From the NCBI GenBank assembly GCA_002254395.1, contig NJDN01000010.1, positions 1-15,368 on the forward strand: a DNA stretch of 15,368 bases, read 5' to 3'. A program made the position numbers and the translations under genes. The notes under the pieces were generated by a model, which was given only the letters and a program-made list of their open reading frames with translations, was not told the DNA's origin and searched no databases. Shown piece after piece: positions 1 through 5,722 of this stretch; within the stretch, counting starts at the first letter, position 1; each line of letters opens with the position of its first letter. This stretch comes from Candidatus Pacearchaeota archaeon ex4484_71. Lineage in GTDB: Archaea > Nanobdellota > Nanobdellia > Pacearchaeales > GW2011-AR1.

Positions 1-467
1 TTCACAGATACTTTTCCTCCTCTAACAATTCCTAATACGGATCCTATTAAACCCTTTTCAAATTTATGATTTCCTGCTACGAGCAAAGGGGTATTAGATT
101 GTGAAACTCCAGAATCTCCATTTCCTAATTGACCATATTGGTTCTCCCCCCAACAATATAAATCTCTAGAATCTGTAATTCCACAAGTGTGTGAACTTCC
201 TGCAGACAACGTCTCAAAGTTTGAATAGAAATGTACACTTGCATGGCTTGTGAGTCCTTTTACTATTATTTCCAACGTGACCGGAACTCCTGAAGAATCT
301 TCATACATTTCTGGAGAATTTAATGTGAGTACAACAAAAGGACTGTGTCCTACAGTGAATATGTTTCTAGAAATCGCAAGGAACGAAAGAGCCACTACAA
401 GAAGCATTAATAGGACGACTGCAATAGCAATCTTAAGATTTCTTCCCTTCAATCTCCTCTTTCTCAT
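1..467 (-). CDS. RCC1-repeat protein with N-terminal membrane anchor (partial, C-terminus beyond the left edge)
   Basis: My translation of the complementary strand runs open from an ATG at 467 to the window edge, 155 codons. A basic start (MRKRRLKGRN) is followed by a hydrophobic segment at about residues 12-32 (IAIAVVLLMLLVVALSFLAI), which fits a membrane anchor or uncleaved signal. Residues about 90-140 contain a typical RCC1/alpha-tubulin-suppressor repeat: HTCGI, then LYCWGENQYGQLGNG, then VAGNHKF. RCC1 repeats form beta-propellers that usually bind proteins; here the propeller would face outside the cell. A TATA-like box at 492-500 lies about 29 bases upstream and supports the ATG at 467. 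The frame is closed upstream by the stop codon of the preceding 74-residue gene. Partner and function are unknown. Confidence 0.75.
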   Translation of the reverse strand, partial: MRKRRLKGRNLKIAIAVVLLMLLVVALSFLAISRNIFTVGHSPFVVLTLNSPEMYEDSSGVPVTLEIIVKGLTSHASVHFYSNFETLSAGSSHTCGITDSRDLYCWGENQYGQLGNGDSGVSQSNTPLLVAGNHKFEKGLIGSVLGIVRGGKVSV

Positions 468-491
468 TCTACTGGTAATGTATTTTATGTT

Positions 492-500
492 CTTATATCT
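492..500 (-). promoter_or_regulatory. TATA-like box before the RCC1-repeat gene
   Basis: The minus strand reads AGATATAAG, centred about 29 bases before the ATG at 467. This is the spacing expected for an archaeal leaderless transcript. The region is AT-rich, so chance matches are possible. Confidence 0.4.
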
Positions 501-509
501 TTCTGCGCT

Positions 510-734
510 TTAAATTTTTTGATGGCTTAAATCAACTCCATAGTTTCGAATTATATCTCCTAAACCTTTTGTGATATAATTCTCTTCTTTTACAATGGGT
601 ATTTTAGAGCCTGTGAGCACGTACTCAACATAAAATCCCTGGCTTAGTAATGATTCTAGTATCCTCTTTGAAACTTTGGAGTTATTTGCCCAATATAACA
701 ACTTTCTTTGTGGGCTCTCTGTTTTGTTACTCAT
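510..734 (-). CDS. Small protein, possibly a cysteine-free thioredoxin-fold domain
   Basis: A 74-residue protein starting MSNKTESPQRKLLYWANNSK. I do not firmly recognise it. The pattern of a KLLYW strand, an N-x-x-x-SKRILESLL helix, a VEYVLTG strand, a KIPIV strand and a short IIRNYGVDL helix resembles the beta-alpha-beta-beta-alpha order of glutaredoxin/GST N-terminal domains. The usual CxxC position reads NNSK and there is no cysteine in the protein, so redox activity would not be expected. It begins two bases after the stop of the upstream 87-residue gene and has no clear promoter of its own, so the two are probably co-transcribed. The fold assignment is a weak inference. Confidence 0.55.
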   Translation of the reverse strand: MSNKTESPQRKLLYWANNSKVSKRILESLLSQGFYVEYVLTGSKIPIVKEENYITKGLGDIIRNYGVDLSHQKI

Positions 735-735
735 T

Positions 736-999
736 TTAAACTTTTGCTCTCTGTTTTTTTAGCAACGGGCGAACATATCTATCAAAGTATTCTTGTTTTA
801 CAATTTCTAGGATGCCTATTGCACGACTATGACTGAGATAATTTTCTCCCTCGCTTTTTTCCCACGTGTTTCCATATGTTTGCTCCATAATCGTTTCAAT
901 AAGTTCTTTAATTGCTTTATCTTTTTCAAATAAATCTATTTTCCCTTCTATCTCTTCTACCTCTCTCAACACCTTGCTCCAAAGACTTTTTCCGTCCAT
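736..999 (-). CDS. Hypothetical 87-residue protein
   Basis: Not recognised. The protein is mostly helical by composition and charged, with a glutamate/lysine-rich first half (VEEIEGKIDLFEKDKAIKEL) and a central SHSRAIGILEIVKQEYFDRY segment; it ends in a basic tail (LLKKQRAKV). There is no signal peptide or membrane segment. The ATG at 999 sits about 23 bases after the centre of a TATA-like box at 1014-1027. Its stop is one base before the start of the 74-residue downstream gene, so the two form a small operon. It is probably a real gene on promoter spacing and operon packing, with no function to assign. Confidence 0.55.
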   Translation of the reverse strand: MDGKSLWSKVLREVEEIEGKIDLFEKDKAIKELIETIMEQTYGNTWEKSEGENYLSHSRAIGILEIVKQEYFDRYVRPLLKKQRAKV

Positions 1000-1013
1000 A
1001 AGAGAAAAAAAGA

Positions 1014-1027
1014 TTTAAATTATAAAA
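1014..1027 (-). promoter_or_regulatory. TATA-like box before the 87-residue gene
   Basis: The minus strand reads TTTTATAATTTAAA, centred about 22-25 bases before the ATG at 999, consistent with a leaderless transcript. Confidence 0.45.
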
Positions 1028-1031
1028 GGAT

Positions 1032-1292
1032 TTATGTTCTTTCAGTTCTATCTGGAAAGTTCGTAGGGATGTCTGTAGATTTTATTTTGTATATTCCTCT
1101 ATCTCCATCCAGAATTACAGGAATAAGTTCATATTCTTTTCCATCGTTATGCCTATAATATCCCGAGTCTGCAATTCTTTGTATATGTTCTGTAACTTTT
1201 GAAGCAATTCTGGTGCCCTCCGCTTCTACGTCATATTTGAAAACTCTTCCATCTCGATGATAAAGACTAATGGTTCTTTTTTCCAAGCCCAT
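1032..1292 (-). CDS. Hypothetical 86-residue protein
   Basis: Not recognised. The protein looks like a small mixed alpha/beta domain: a strand pair (TISLYHRDGRVFKYDVEAEG), a helix (RIASKVTEHIQRIADSG), then strands (YELIPVILDGDRGIYKIKS) and a proline/arginine tail ending PTNFPDRTERT. It has no cysteines, signal peptide or membrane helix. A TATA-like box at 1313-1325 is about 26 bases before the ATG at 1292, so it has its own promoter and appears to be a single-gene unit between the GNAT gene and the 87-residue gene. Confidence 0.55.
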   Translation of the reverse strand: MGLEKRTISLYHRDGRVFKYDVEAEGTRIASKVTEHIQRIADSGYYRHNDGKEYELIPVILDGDRGIYKIKSTDIPTNFPDRTERT

Positions 1293-1312
1293 AAAAAAAG
1301 CAATACTCTCTC

Positions 1313-1325
1313 GTTTATAATAATT
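1313..1325 (-). promoter_or_regulatory. TATA-like box before the 86-residue gene
   Basis: The minus strand reads AATTATTATAAAC, centred about 26 bases before the ATG at 1292. Confidence 0.45.
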
Positions 1326-1348
1326 TCTATGCTTTCTTTTAATATTTT

Positions 1349-1864
1349 TTAATATGGGAAAAATCTGATCATCTCTCTTCCAGTTCTAGAAATCCATCTA
1401 TAGTCTTCCCTAAAACCGTGGGACATGAAAATGTTTGTGGAAATATAATCATCTTTGTCCAAGTCTACGATAGGATATTTATGTATTTCGCTAGCTATCT
1501 TAAGACCTGATTCAACCAATTTGTTTCCCATTCCTTTCCTCCTATACTCTGGATGGACGAACAACTTTTTGAAGTAAAGATAATTTAAACCGTTTCCCAT
1601 ATCTATAAATTCTTTCTCATGAGGTGTAGCTCTTGCATTATCTAAAATTAAGAAAGAACAATATCCCACAATTTCTTCATTAAAGGGGAATATTAACGCG
1701 AGAGGAGTTCTTCCCTTTTGAAAAGTGTTAGTTTTCTTGTATCTCTCAAAGTTTTCTAATTCTCTTAAAATCCTTGACATGGAGGGTCTTCTTCCAAAAA
1801 ATTTCAAGTCCTCTCTTTCCGCTAAATCAAGCATATTTTTAATTGCCCATGCAATTTCTTTCAT
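1349..1864 (-). CDS. GNAT-family N-acetyltransferase
   Basis: A 171-residue protein of normal length for a single-domain GNAT enzyme, which would transfer an acetyl group from acetyl-CoA to an amine. The strongest evidence is motif A at about residues 100-118: a strand LYFKKLFVHPEYRRK followed by GMGNKLVESG, matching the R-x-x-G-x-G/A acetyl-CoA pyrophosphate-binding loop. An upstream strand (LALIFPFNEEIVGYCSFLIL) fits the central GNAT sheet, and NIFMSHGFREDYRWISR fits the usual C-terminal part. The substrate cannot be predicted. It has its own TATA-like box at 1885-1898, placing the ATG at 1864 at or near the transcript start. Confidence 0.85.
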   Translation of the reverse strand: MKEIAWAIKNMLDLAEREDLKFFGRRPSMSRILRELENFERYKKTNTFQKGRTPLALIFPFNEEIVGYCSFLILDNARATPHEKEFIDMGNGLNYLYFKKLFVHPEYRRKGMGNKLVESGLKIASEIHKYPIVDLDKDDYISTNIFMSHGFREDYRWISRTGREMIRFFPY

Positions 1865-1884
1865 AAAAAATACTGTCTTAGAAT

Positions 1885-1898
1885 CTTTTTATTTATTT
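1885..1898 (-). promoter_or_regulatory. TATA-like box before the GNAT gene
   Basis: The minus strand reads AATAAATAAAAAG, centred about 27 bases before the ATG at 1864. Confidence 0.4.
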
Positions 1899-1931
1899 GG
1901 ATAATCTGTTATATATTTACAATATCTTTAA

Positions 1932-3569
1932 TTATTTTTTTAAGAAATCTGAGAATCCCTCCTTGGACCATCTTCCCTTTATTATCGGGATCCCTTGCGC
2001 TAGTCCCCCTTTATAAACAACGGCATTAGCTGCCATGGATGTAGATGGCTGGCCCAGTTGGTAGGGCATGGGAATCATCGAACTGGTTCCTACACCAATC
2101 GAATCATCATTAATCTCAAAGTCATGGCTATGGCCTTTTATCACTTTGGTGAATCCTTCCATCAAATTCTTCAAATTTCCTCTTGCGCCGTTTTTTCCAA
2201 GATGCCCATGCGCGGCGCATTGGTATCCCCAATAAATTCGGTCCTCTCCTCTTTTCAAGAAATTTACATTTTTTGGGAGATCTGGTCTAACAAGTCTAAT
2301 CATCTTTTCAAAGGTATCATCCCTTTCTAATTTTAAGGGTAACAATTTGTACACAAATTGTCTATTGGTCCTATCATCCACCCACTCTTGTCCTGTAATC
2401 CATCTATAGAGCATGTCATCATGGTTTGAAAAGTTAACTTCTACAGTTCCTCCAAATTTTTCTGCAATTTTTCCATAGTCATATAGGTATTGTGCGGTTA
2501 AAATCGCTTCATTCTCAAGAATATCTAACCCTCTTTCATGGAGAAAATCAATTAAAAGAGAGTCTTTTAAATTATGCAAGTTAATAGAGAGCGCATCAAA
2601 TACATCATTTAGATGTATGGCCCTTGGTTCAAACCACTCTACCATCTCTCTGTTTGCTTTTTCAACCTTTGGATTAATTTGAGCAACATGGGAATCTCCT
2701 ACAACCATTGCGGTTGTTTCTACTTTTTCTGGAGGTTTTCCCAAAGTGTATTTTATCCCGAGGTCCACAAAGGTTCCATTCTTCTGTGCAGGGACAATTC
2801 TTGGGAGATATATTTTGTCACTTAAGATATCAACTACTGCAAAACCATACTTATGCATATCCTCTGCTTCTTCCCCACGCATGTTCGTATCATGGTAGTT
2901 TGGATGTGTGCAAGCACCAGTAGTCATGATTATTTTTGGGTATTCTCCAGATTGCCCACTCGCAAAAGTTTTTAATCTTTGCTTAGTTGCGGGGAATATT
3001 ATAGATTTTCCATTGAATTTTTTTAGTAAAGTCTGTTTTCCTGTAAGAGGGTCTTTGTTTTGGGGGGGTGTCTGTGTTCCAACAAGGGCCAAATTTGAGT
3101 TGAGCGTTTTACCAGTTAGGGGATACCTGACTGTAGGGATTTCTTCCCAGAAATAGTGCAGGGGGTACTTTTTATTAAAACTATATCCTTTGTCCTCTGC
3201 TCTCGCTTTTGCCTCTTCCCACTCCCGTCTTTTAATACGTTCTGTTTGTCTATGCTGTTCGTTTCTTTTTCGGGCTTTACTGTGTATTGATACATCATCT
3301 CTTTCCCAGAAGAACTCATGTAAATCTATTTCGTTAATATTTGCTCCCGCAATTGAGCATATGTGTAATTCGGCATCATTAATATCTACGTATCTCTCAA
3401 TATTTTTTATCAATGGTTTGTTAGGAGCTCCTGCAAGAAAATTTGAGCCGTATTGTGCAGCTGATGCAGGGTTTTGAATTCCTTGAGCAGCAGTTATTGC
3501 ATAACTCTTAATTTTTTTTTCGTCAACCTTTTTGTATTGAGAAGTGACCTCATTCTTCTTCATCACCAT
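1932..3569 (-). CDS. Phage T5 A1-like protein with calcineurin-like metallophosphoesterase fold
   Basis: A 545-residue protein. The C-terminal half has the metallophosphoesterase metal-binding motifs in order: GDSH at 291-294, HLNDVFD at 319-325, SNHDD at 381-385, HGH at 454-456 and GHSH at 479-482. All expected metal ligands appear present, so it should be an active phosphodiesterase or nuclease-like enzyme. The N-terminal half has a segment starting YPLTGKTLNSNLALVGTQ (149-166) and a TTGACTHPNYHDT segment (216-228) that I recall from the A1 (DNA transfer) protein family of T5-like phages; the GVGTSSMIPM end region also fits. In T5, A1 is a pre-early protein needed for host DNA breakdown and the second step of DNA transfer. 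Residues 97-128 are very basic and charged. A TATA-like box at 3590-3599 supports the ATG at 3569; an ATG two codons later is an alternative. The family call is from memory, and the role here is unknown. Confidence 0.75.
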   Translation of the reverse strand: MVMKKNEVTSQYKKVDEKKIKSYAITAAQGIQNPASAAQYGSNFLAGAPNKPLIKNIERYVDINDAELHICSIAGANINEIDLHEFFWERDDVSIHSKARKRNEQHRQTERIKRREWEEAKARAEDKGYSFNKKYPLHYFWEEIPTVRYPLTGKTLNSNLALVGTQTPPQNKDPLTGKQTLLKKFNGKSIIFPATKQRLKTFASGQSGEYPKIIMTTGACTHPNYHDTNMRGEEAEDMHKYGFAVVDILSDKIYLPRIVPAQKNGTFVDLGIKYTLGKPPEKVETTAMVVGDSHVAQINPKVEKANREMVEWFEPRAIHLNDVFDALSINLHNLKDSLLIDFLHERGLDILENEAILTAQYLYDYGKIAEKFGGTVEVNFSNHDDMLYRWITGQEWVDDRTNRQFVYKLLPLKLERDDTFEKMIRLVRPDLPKNVNFLKRGEDRIYWGYQCAAHGHLGKNGARGNLKNLMEGFTKVIKGHSHDFEINDDSIGVGTSSMIPMPYQLGQPSTSMAANAVVYKGGLAQGIPIIKGRWSKEGFSDFLKK

Positions 3570-3589
3570 ATTTCATAAAATTAATCACT

Positions 3590-3599
3590 CTTTTTAAAG
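3590..3599 (-). promoter_or_regulatory. TATA-like box before the A1-like gene
   Basis: The minus strand reads CTTTAAAAAG, centred about 26 bases before the ATG at 3569. The A1-like gene therefore seems to be transcribed on its own. Confidence 0.45.
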
Positions 3600-3647
3600 A
3601 ATTATCTTCTCCAAGATATAATAACAAAAAAGAGTTTTGTCTTTGTT

Positions 3648-4127
3648 TCACTTCTTGGGATATACTCTTTCTCTCGTTTCCTCCACAGAAAGCATTCTGG
3701 AATGGTCCATTTTTGAAATTGGAGTTATTATTCCGTTTTCATTAATTTCCCAAACTGGTTTCTTGGCTTGCAGCAAGTGTTCCGCTTCTCCAAAGACACC
3801 TTTTCCGATCATTCCATCTTCAAATACGAGATAAATGCATGCGCTCATTTTGGGAAGAACAACTTCGAAGTAATATTTCATCCCATTTCCAAACTGTTTT
3901 TTCCATAGTTGATAATTCTCTTGGTGTATGCTCTGATTTGGATTATGAATTTTGTAGTTAGGAAACTCCCGGGATATCTTTTTTATGAGGTTCGATTCTG
4001 TTTTTCCGTGGCTATTAAATTTGGATCCCTCATAAAAATTGACAGGGTGTGCGAAATACATAGAATCTGGGGCAATCAAAGAAAGAGCCGATTTTATACC
4101 TTCTTCAACTATATCTTTTTCCCCCAT
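3648..4127 (-). CDS. Nucleoside 2-deoxyribosyltransferase-like protein
   Basis: A 159-residue protein. YFAHP at 24-28 matches the first strand and loop of the nucleoside 2-deoxyribosyltransferase superfamily, where an Y/L-x-x-P element binds the substrate. It is followed by a helix with a TESNLIKKISREFP segment, a strand ending in IHNPN (60-64), and the pattern ACIYLVFEDGMIGKGVFGEAEHLLQ split around residues 96-120, typical of the D/x-x-x-DG-x-x-x-G-x-x-x-E region that carries the nucleophilic glutamate (here E114 or E116). KKPVWEI (122-128) is the next strand. These enzymes cleave or swap N-glycosidic bonds of deoxynucleosides or nucleotides; distant relatives hydrolyse NAD-like substrates. 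The gene lies just upstream of the A1-like gene on the same strand, each with its own promoter. The superfamily call is fairly good; the substrate is unknown. Confidence 0.7.
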   Translation of the reverse strand: MGEKDIVEEGIKSALSLIAPDSMYFAHPVNFYEGSKFNSHGKTESNLIKKISREFPNYKIHNPNQSIHQENYQLWKKQFGNGMKYYFEVVLPKMSACIYLVFEDGMIGKGVFGEAEHLLQAKKPVWEINENGIITPISKMDHSRMLSVEETRERVYPKK

Positions 4128-4146
4128 AGATTTTGAAAATTTTTTT

Positions 4147-4160
4147 TATTTTTAAAATAA
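4147..4160 (-). promoter_or_regulatory. TATA-like box before the deoxyribosyltransferase-like gene
   Basis: The minus strand reads TTATTTTAAAAATA, centred about 26 bases before the ATG at 4127. Confidence 0.4.
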
Positions 4161-4196
4161 TCGCCACTAGAGAAGATATTTTAGGTATTGGATAAA

Positions 4197-4246
4197 GTTT
4201 AAATAATCCCCTTTCTTTTAGGGCACTGGTTTTATACATCTAAATA
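4197..4246 (+). promoter_or_regulatory. Promoter region of the 64-residue gene, with two TATA-like boxes
   Basis: Two candidate boxes lie here: GTTTAAATAAT at 4197-4207, which would give a leader of about 25 bases, and TTTTATACATCTAAATA at 4230-4246, which is too close to the ATG at 4253 unless translation starts later. The first is more likely. The 125-base gap between the divergent genes holds nothing else I can identify. Confidence 0.35.
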
Positions 4247-4252
4247 CTTAAA

Positions 4253-4447
4253 ATGGAGAGTTTAAATGAAGAGTTTAGACGGATTTACAAACATTATCAC
4301 AAAAGTGTGGTCGTGAGAGAGGCGTTAAATTTTTTTTCTTGGGGGTATTACAAGCATTATATTCGGTATCTGGAGAAGGAGTATGTCGAGAAAAAAAGAA
4401 AGACGTTTCTAAAAGGCTTGGAAAAAATCAGCTCATCGGCTGAGTAA
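4253..4447 (+). CDS. Hypothetical 64-residue basic protein
   Basis: Not recognised. The protein is rich in lysine, arginine and tyrosine (for example RRIYKHYHK and GYYKHYIRYLEKEYVEKKRK) and is likely an all-helical pair; the basic aromatic surface would suit nucleic-acid binding, but that is a guess. Its stop is 32 bases before the start of the phosphoesterase-like gene, which has its own TATA box. There is no in-frame ATG after the first one. It is short and unconfirmed, but is supported by strand, spacing and upstream TATA-like sequences. Confidence 0.45.
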   Translation: MESLNEEFRRIYKHYHKSVVVREALNFFSWGYYKHYIRYLEKEYVEKKRKTFLKGLEKISSSAE

Positions 4448-4448
4448 A

Positions 4449-4459
4449 TTATTTATATC
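4449..4459 (+). promoter_or_regulatory. TATA-like box before the phosphoesterase-like gene
   Basis: TTATTTATATC is centred about 26 bases before the ATG at 4480, a clean leaderless arrangement. Confidence 0.5.
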
Positions 4460-4479
4460 TCTCAAATCTATAGTTTCTA

Positions 4480-4872
4480 ATGTCAAAGTTTGTAGTTCAT
4501 GAAAACAACTCAGATAGAAAATATTGGATTTTAAGATTGGAAATTGGAGGGGTTTTGAAATCATGGGTTCTCCCAAAAAATCCTCTGCTTGAGGAAGTTA
4601 TTGAAAGGATTGCAAACAAGGTTCCTGATCGTTCTTTGGAATATCTCCATTATGAAGGGGAGCTTTTTGAGGAGAATTATGGGCTTGGGGAAGCGAAAAT
4701 TATGGATTCAGGAGATTTTGATTTAATATCTAATGGAAAGGAGAAAATAGATTTTGAACTATTTGGGAGCAAATTTAAAGGAAAATATTGCTTAAAAAAA
4801 ATAGATTATGGGATAAATCCTGAGAAAAGTTGGCTGTTAATTGAAGAGAAAGAAAAGAAAGAAAAGGATTAA
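4480..4872 (+). CDS. LigD 3'-phosphoesterase (PE) domain-like protein, probably catalytically dead
   Basis: A 130-residue stand-alone domain matching the PE module of bacterial LigD (DNA polymerase-ligase N-terminal domain): FVVHENN then WILRLEIGGVLKSWVLPKNP at residues 4-35, LEYLHYEGELFEENYGLG at about 53-70, FELFGSKFKGKYCLKKI at about 92-108, and KSWLLIEEKEK near the end. Active PE domains remove 3'-phosphates or ribonucleotides during end repair. The family pattern H-x5-H-x-D-x-R, whose first three residues bind manganese, aligns here to N9, Y15 and I17, with only R19 kept; the DHP histidine is also replaced (PDRS). The fold seems intact but the metal site is gone. It overlaps the convergent rps2 stop codon by four bases (TTAA). 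No ligase or Ku gene is nearby. Confidence 0.75.
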   Translation: MSKFVVHENNSDRKYWILRLEIGGVLKSWVLPKNPLLEEVIERIANKVPDRSLEYLHYEGELFEENYGLGEAKIMDSGDFDLISNGKEKIDFELFGSKFKGKYCLKKIDYGINPEKSWLLIEEKEKKEKD

Positions 4873-5681
4873 ATACTTTTTTTATCTTCTATCCACCACT
4901 CTAAATCTGGAACGTCTGCTTCAATTTTTTTTGCTTTACAATATCCTCTTGCAAGGAGATAAAAGATTAATCCTAGGCTTTTTCCGCTCTTATTGTTTCC
5001 TATAATTATTTGGTCAGCCCCTTTTGAAAAGTTATTTGTCCCGCAAATCATTAAAACTTTCTTATTTACGTCCAAGGTATCTTTCAGCGCGTTTTTATCC
5101 AACCATGAATCAGTAATTATTGTTAGTTCTGTTTCGAAGAAATCATCAAGGTTAGTATTTGTAAGTATCCCTGCAGGGTATTTTTTTGTAAAGACTCTTA
5201 TTCCCGTTAACTCAGAGAATTTTTTTGCAGCTCTCCACCCTACTTGTCTTTTGCAAACCAGAATGACATCTTTGGGATCAAATTTGGAGAGATACTCTAT
5301 TCCCTCTTTCAACTTTTGATCAATGAGGTCTGTATTAAATATTGCTAGACCATCTGCCCTTCTTCTGTATACAAACGGACGCATGTCTGGTGTGACAACT
5401 CTTGTTCCAAGGTAAATTCCTGTTCTAACATAATCCTCAAGAGGGATGAGCATATCTTTCTTTTTTGATATTTTTACCTCTTCCTTAAGAGCTTCACTAT
5501 CTGCTTGCTCCACCTTTTCTCTTAACTTTGCAGCTTTCTCTAAAAGTTCTTTTTTCTTTGCTTCAAGATCAATTTTCTCAGTATTTTCTGATTCTTTTTT
5601 TGCAGCTTTTTCTAATTCTTTTCCTTCTAATTTGTCTTCTGGAATTTCCTTCTTTTCTTCGTCAATTTTTTTACTAGCCAT
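4869..5681 (-). CDS. rps2: 30S ribosomal protein S2 with long charged N-terminal extension
   Basis: A 270-residue protein. The S2 core runs from about residue 76 to the end: LIPLEDYVRTGIYLGTRV, MRPFVYRRRADGLAIFNTDL, VCKRQVGWRAAKKFSELTG, a RVFTKKYPAGILTN element, and a C-terminal NNKSGKSLGLIFYLLARGY segment. Archaeal S2 is usually close to 200 residues and helps assemble the small-subunit head. Here residues 1-75 form a lysine/glutamate-rich, probably coiled-coil extension. I chose the ATG at 5681 because a TATA-like box at 5702-5712 lies about 26 bases upstream, and because the only longer option is a GTG four codons earlier. It lies downstream of enolase, as in the common archaeal rpoK-eno-rps2 cluster. 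Confidence 0.93.
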   Translation of the reverse strand: MASKKIDEEKKEIPEDKLEGKELEKAAKKESENTEKIDLEAKKKELLEKAAKLREKVEQADSEALKEEVKISKKKDMLIPLEDYVRTGIYLGTRVVTPDMRPFVYRRRADGLAIFNTDLIDQKLKEGIEYLSKFDPKDVILVCKRQVGWRAAKKFSELTGIRVFTKKYPAGILTNTNLDDFFETELTIITDSWLDKNALKDTLDVNKKVLMICGTNNFSKGADQIIIGNNKSGKSLGLIFYLLARGYCKAKKIEADVPDLEWWIEDKKSI

Positions 5682-5701
5682 ATTCAATATCACAAAAATC
5701 A

Positions 5702-5712
5702 GTTTATAAAAG
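5702..5712 (-). promoter_or_regulatory. TATA-like box before rps2
   Basis: The minus strand reads CTTTTATAAAC, centred about 26 bases before the ATG at 5681. It selects that ATG over the GTG at 5693. Confidence 0.5.
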
Positions 5713-5722
5713 TTGTGGAGGG

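Noticed and set aside
250..513. Plus-strand reading frame opposite the RCC1-repeat gene
   Set aside because: The minus strand shows a clear RCC1 repeat and membrane anchor over the same bases; the plus frame has no recognisable content.
2058..3477. Several plus-strand and one alternative minus-strand reading frames across the A1-like gene
   Set aside because: They are shadows of the 545-codon gene, whose phosphoesterase motifs fix the true frame.
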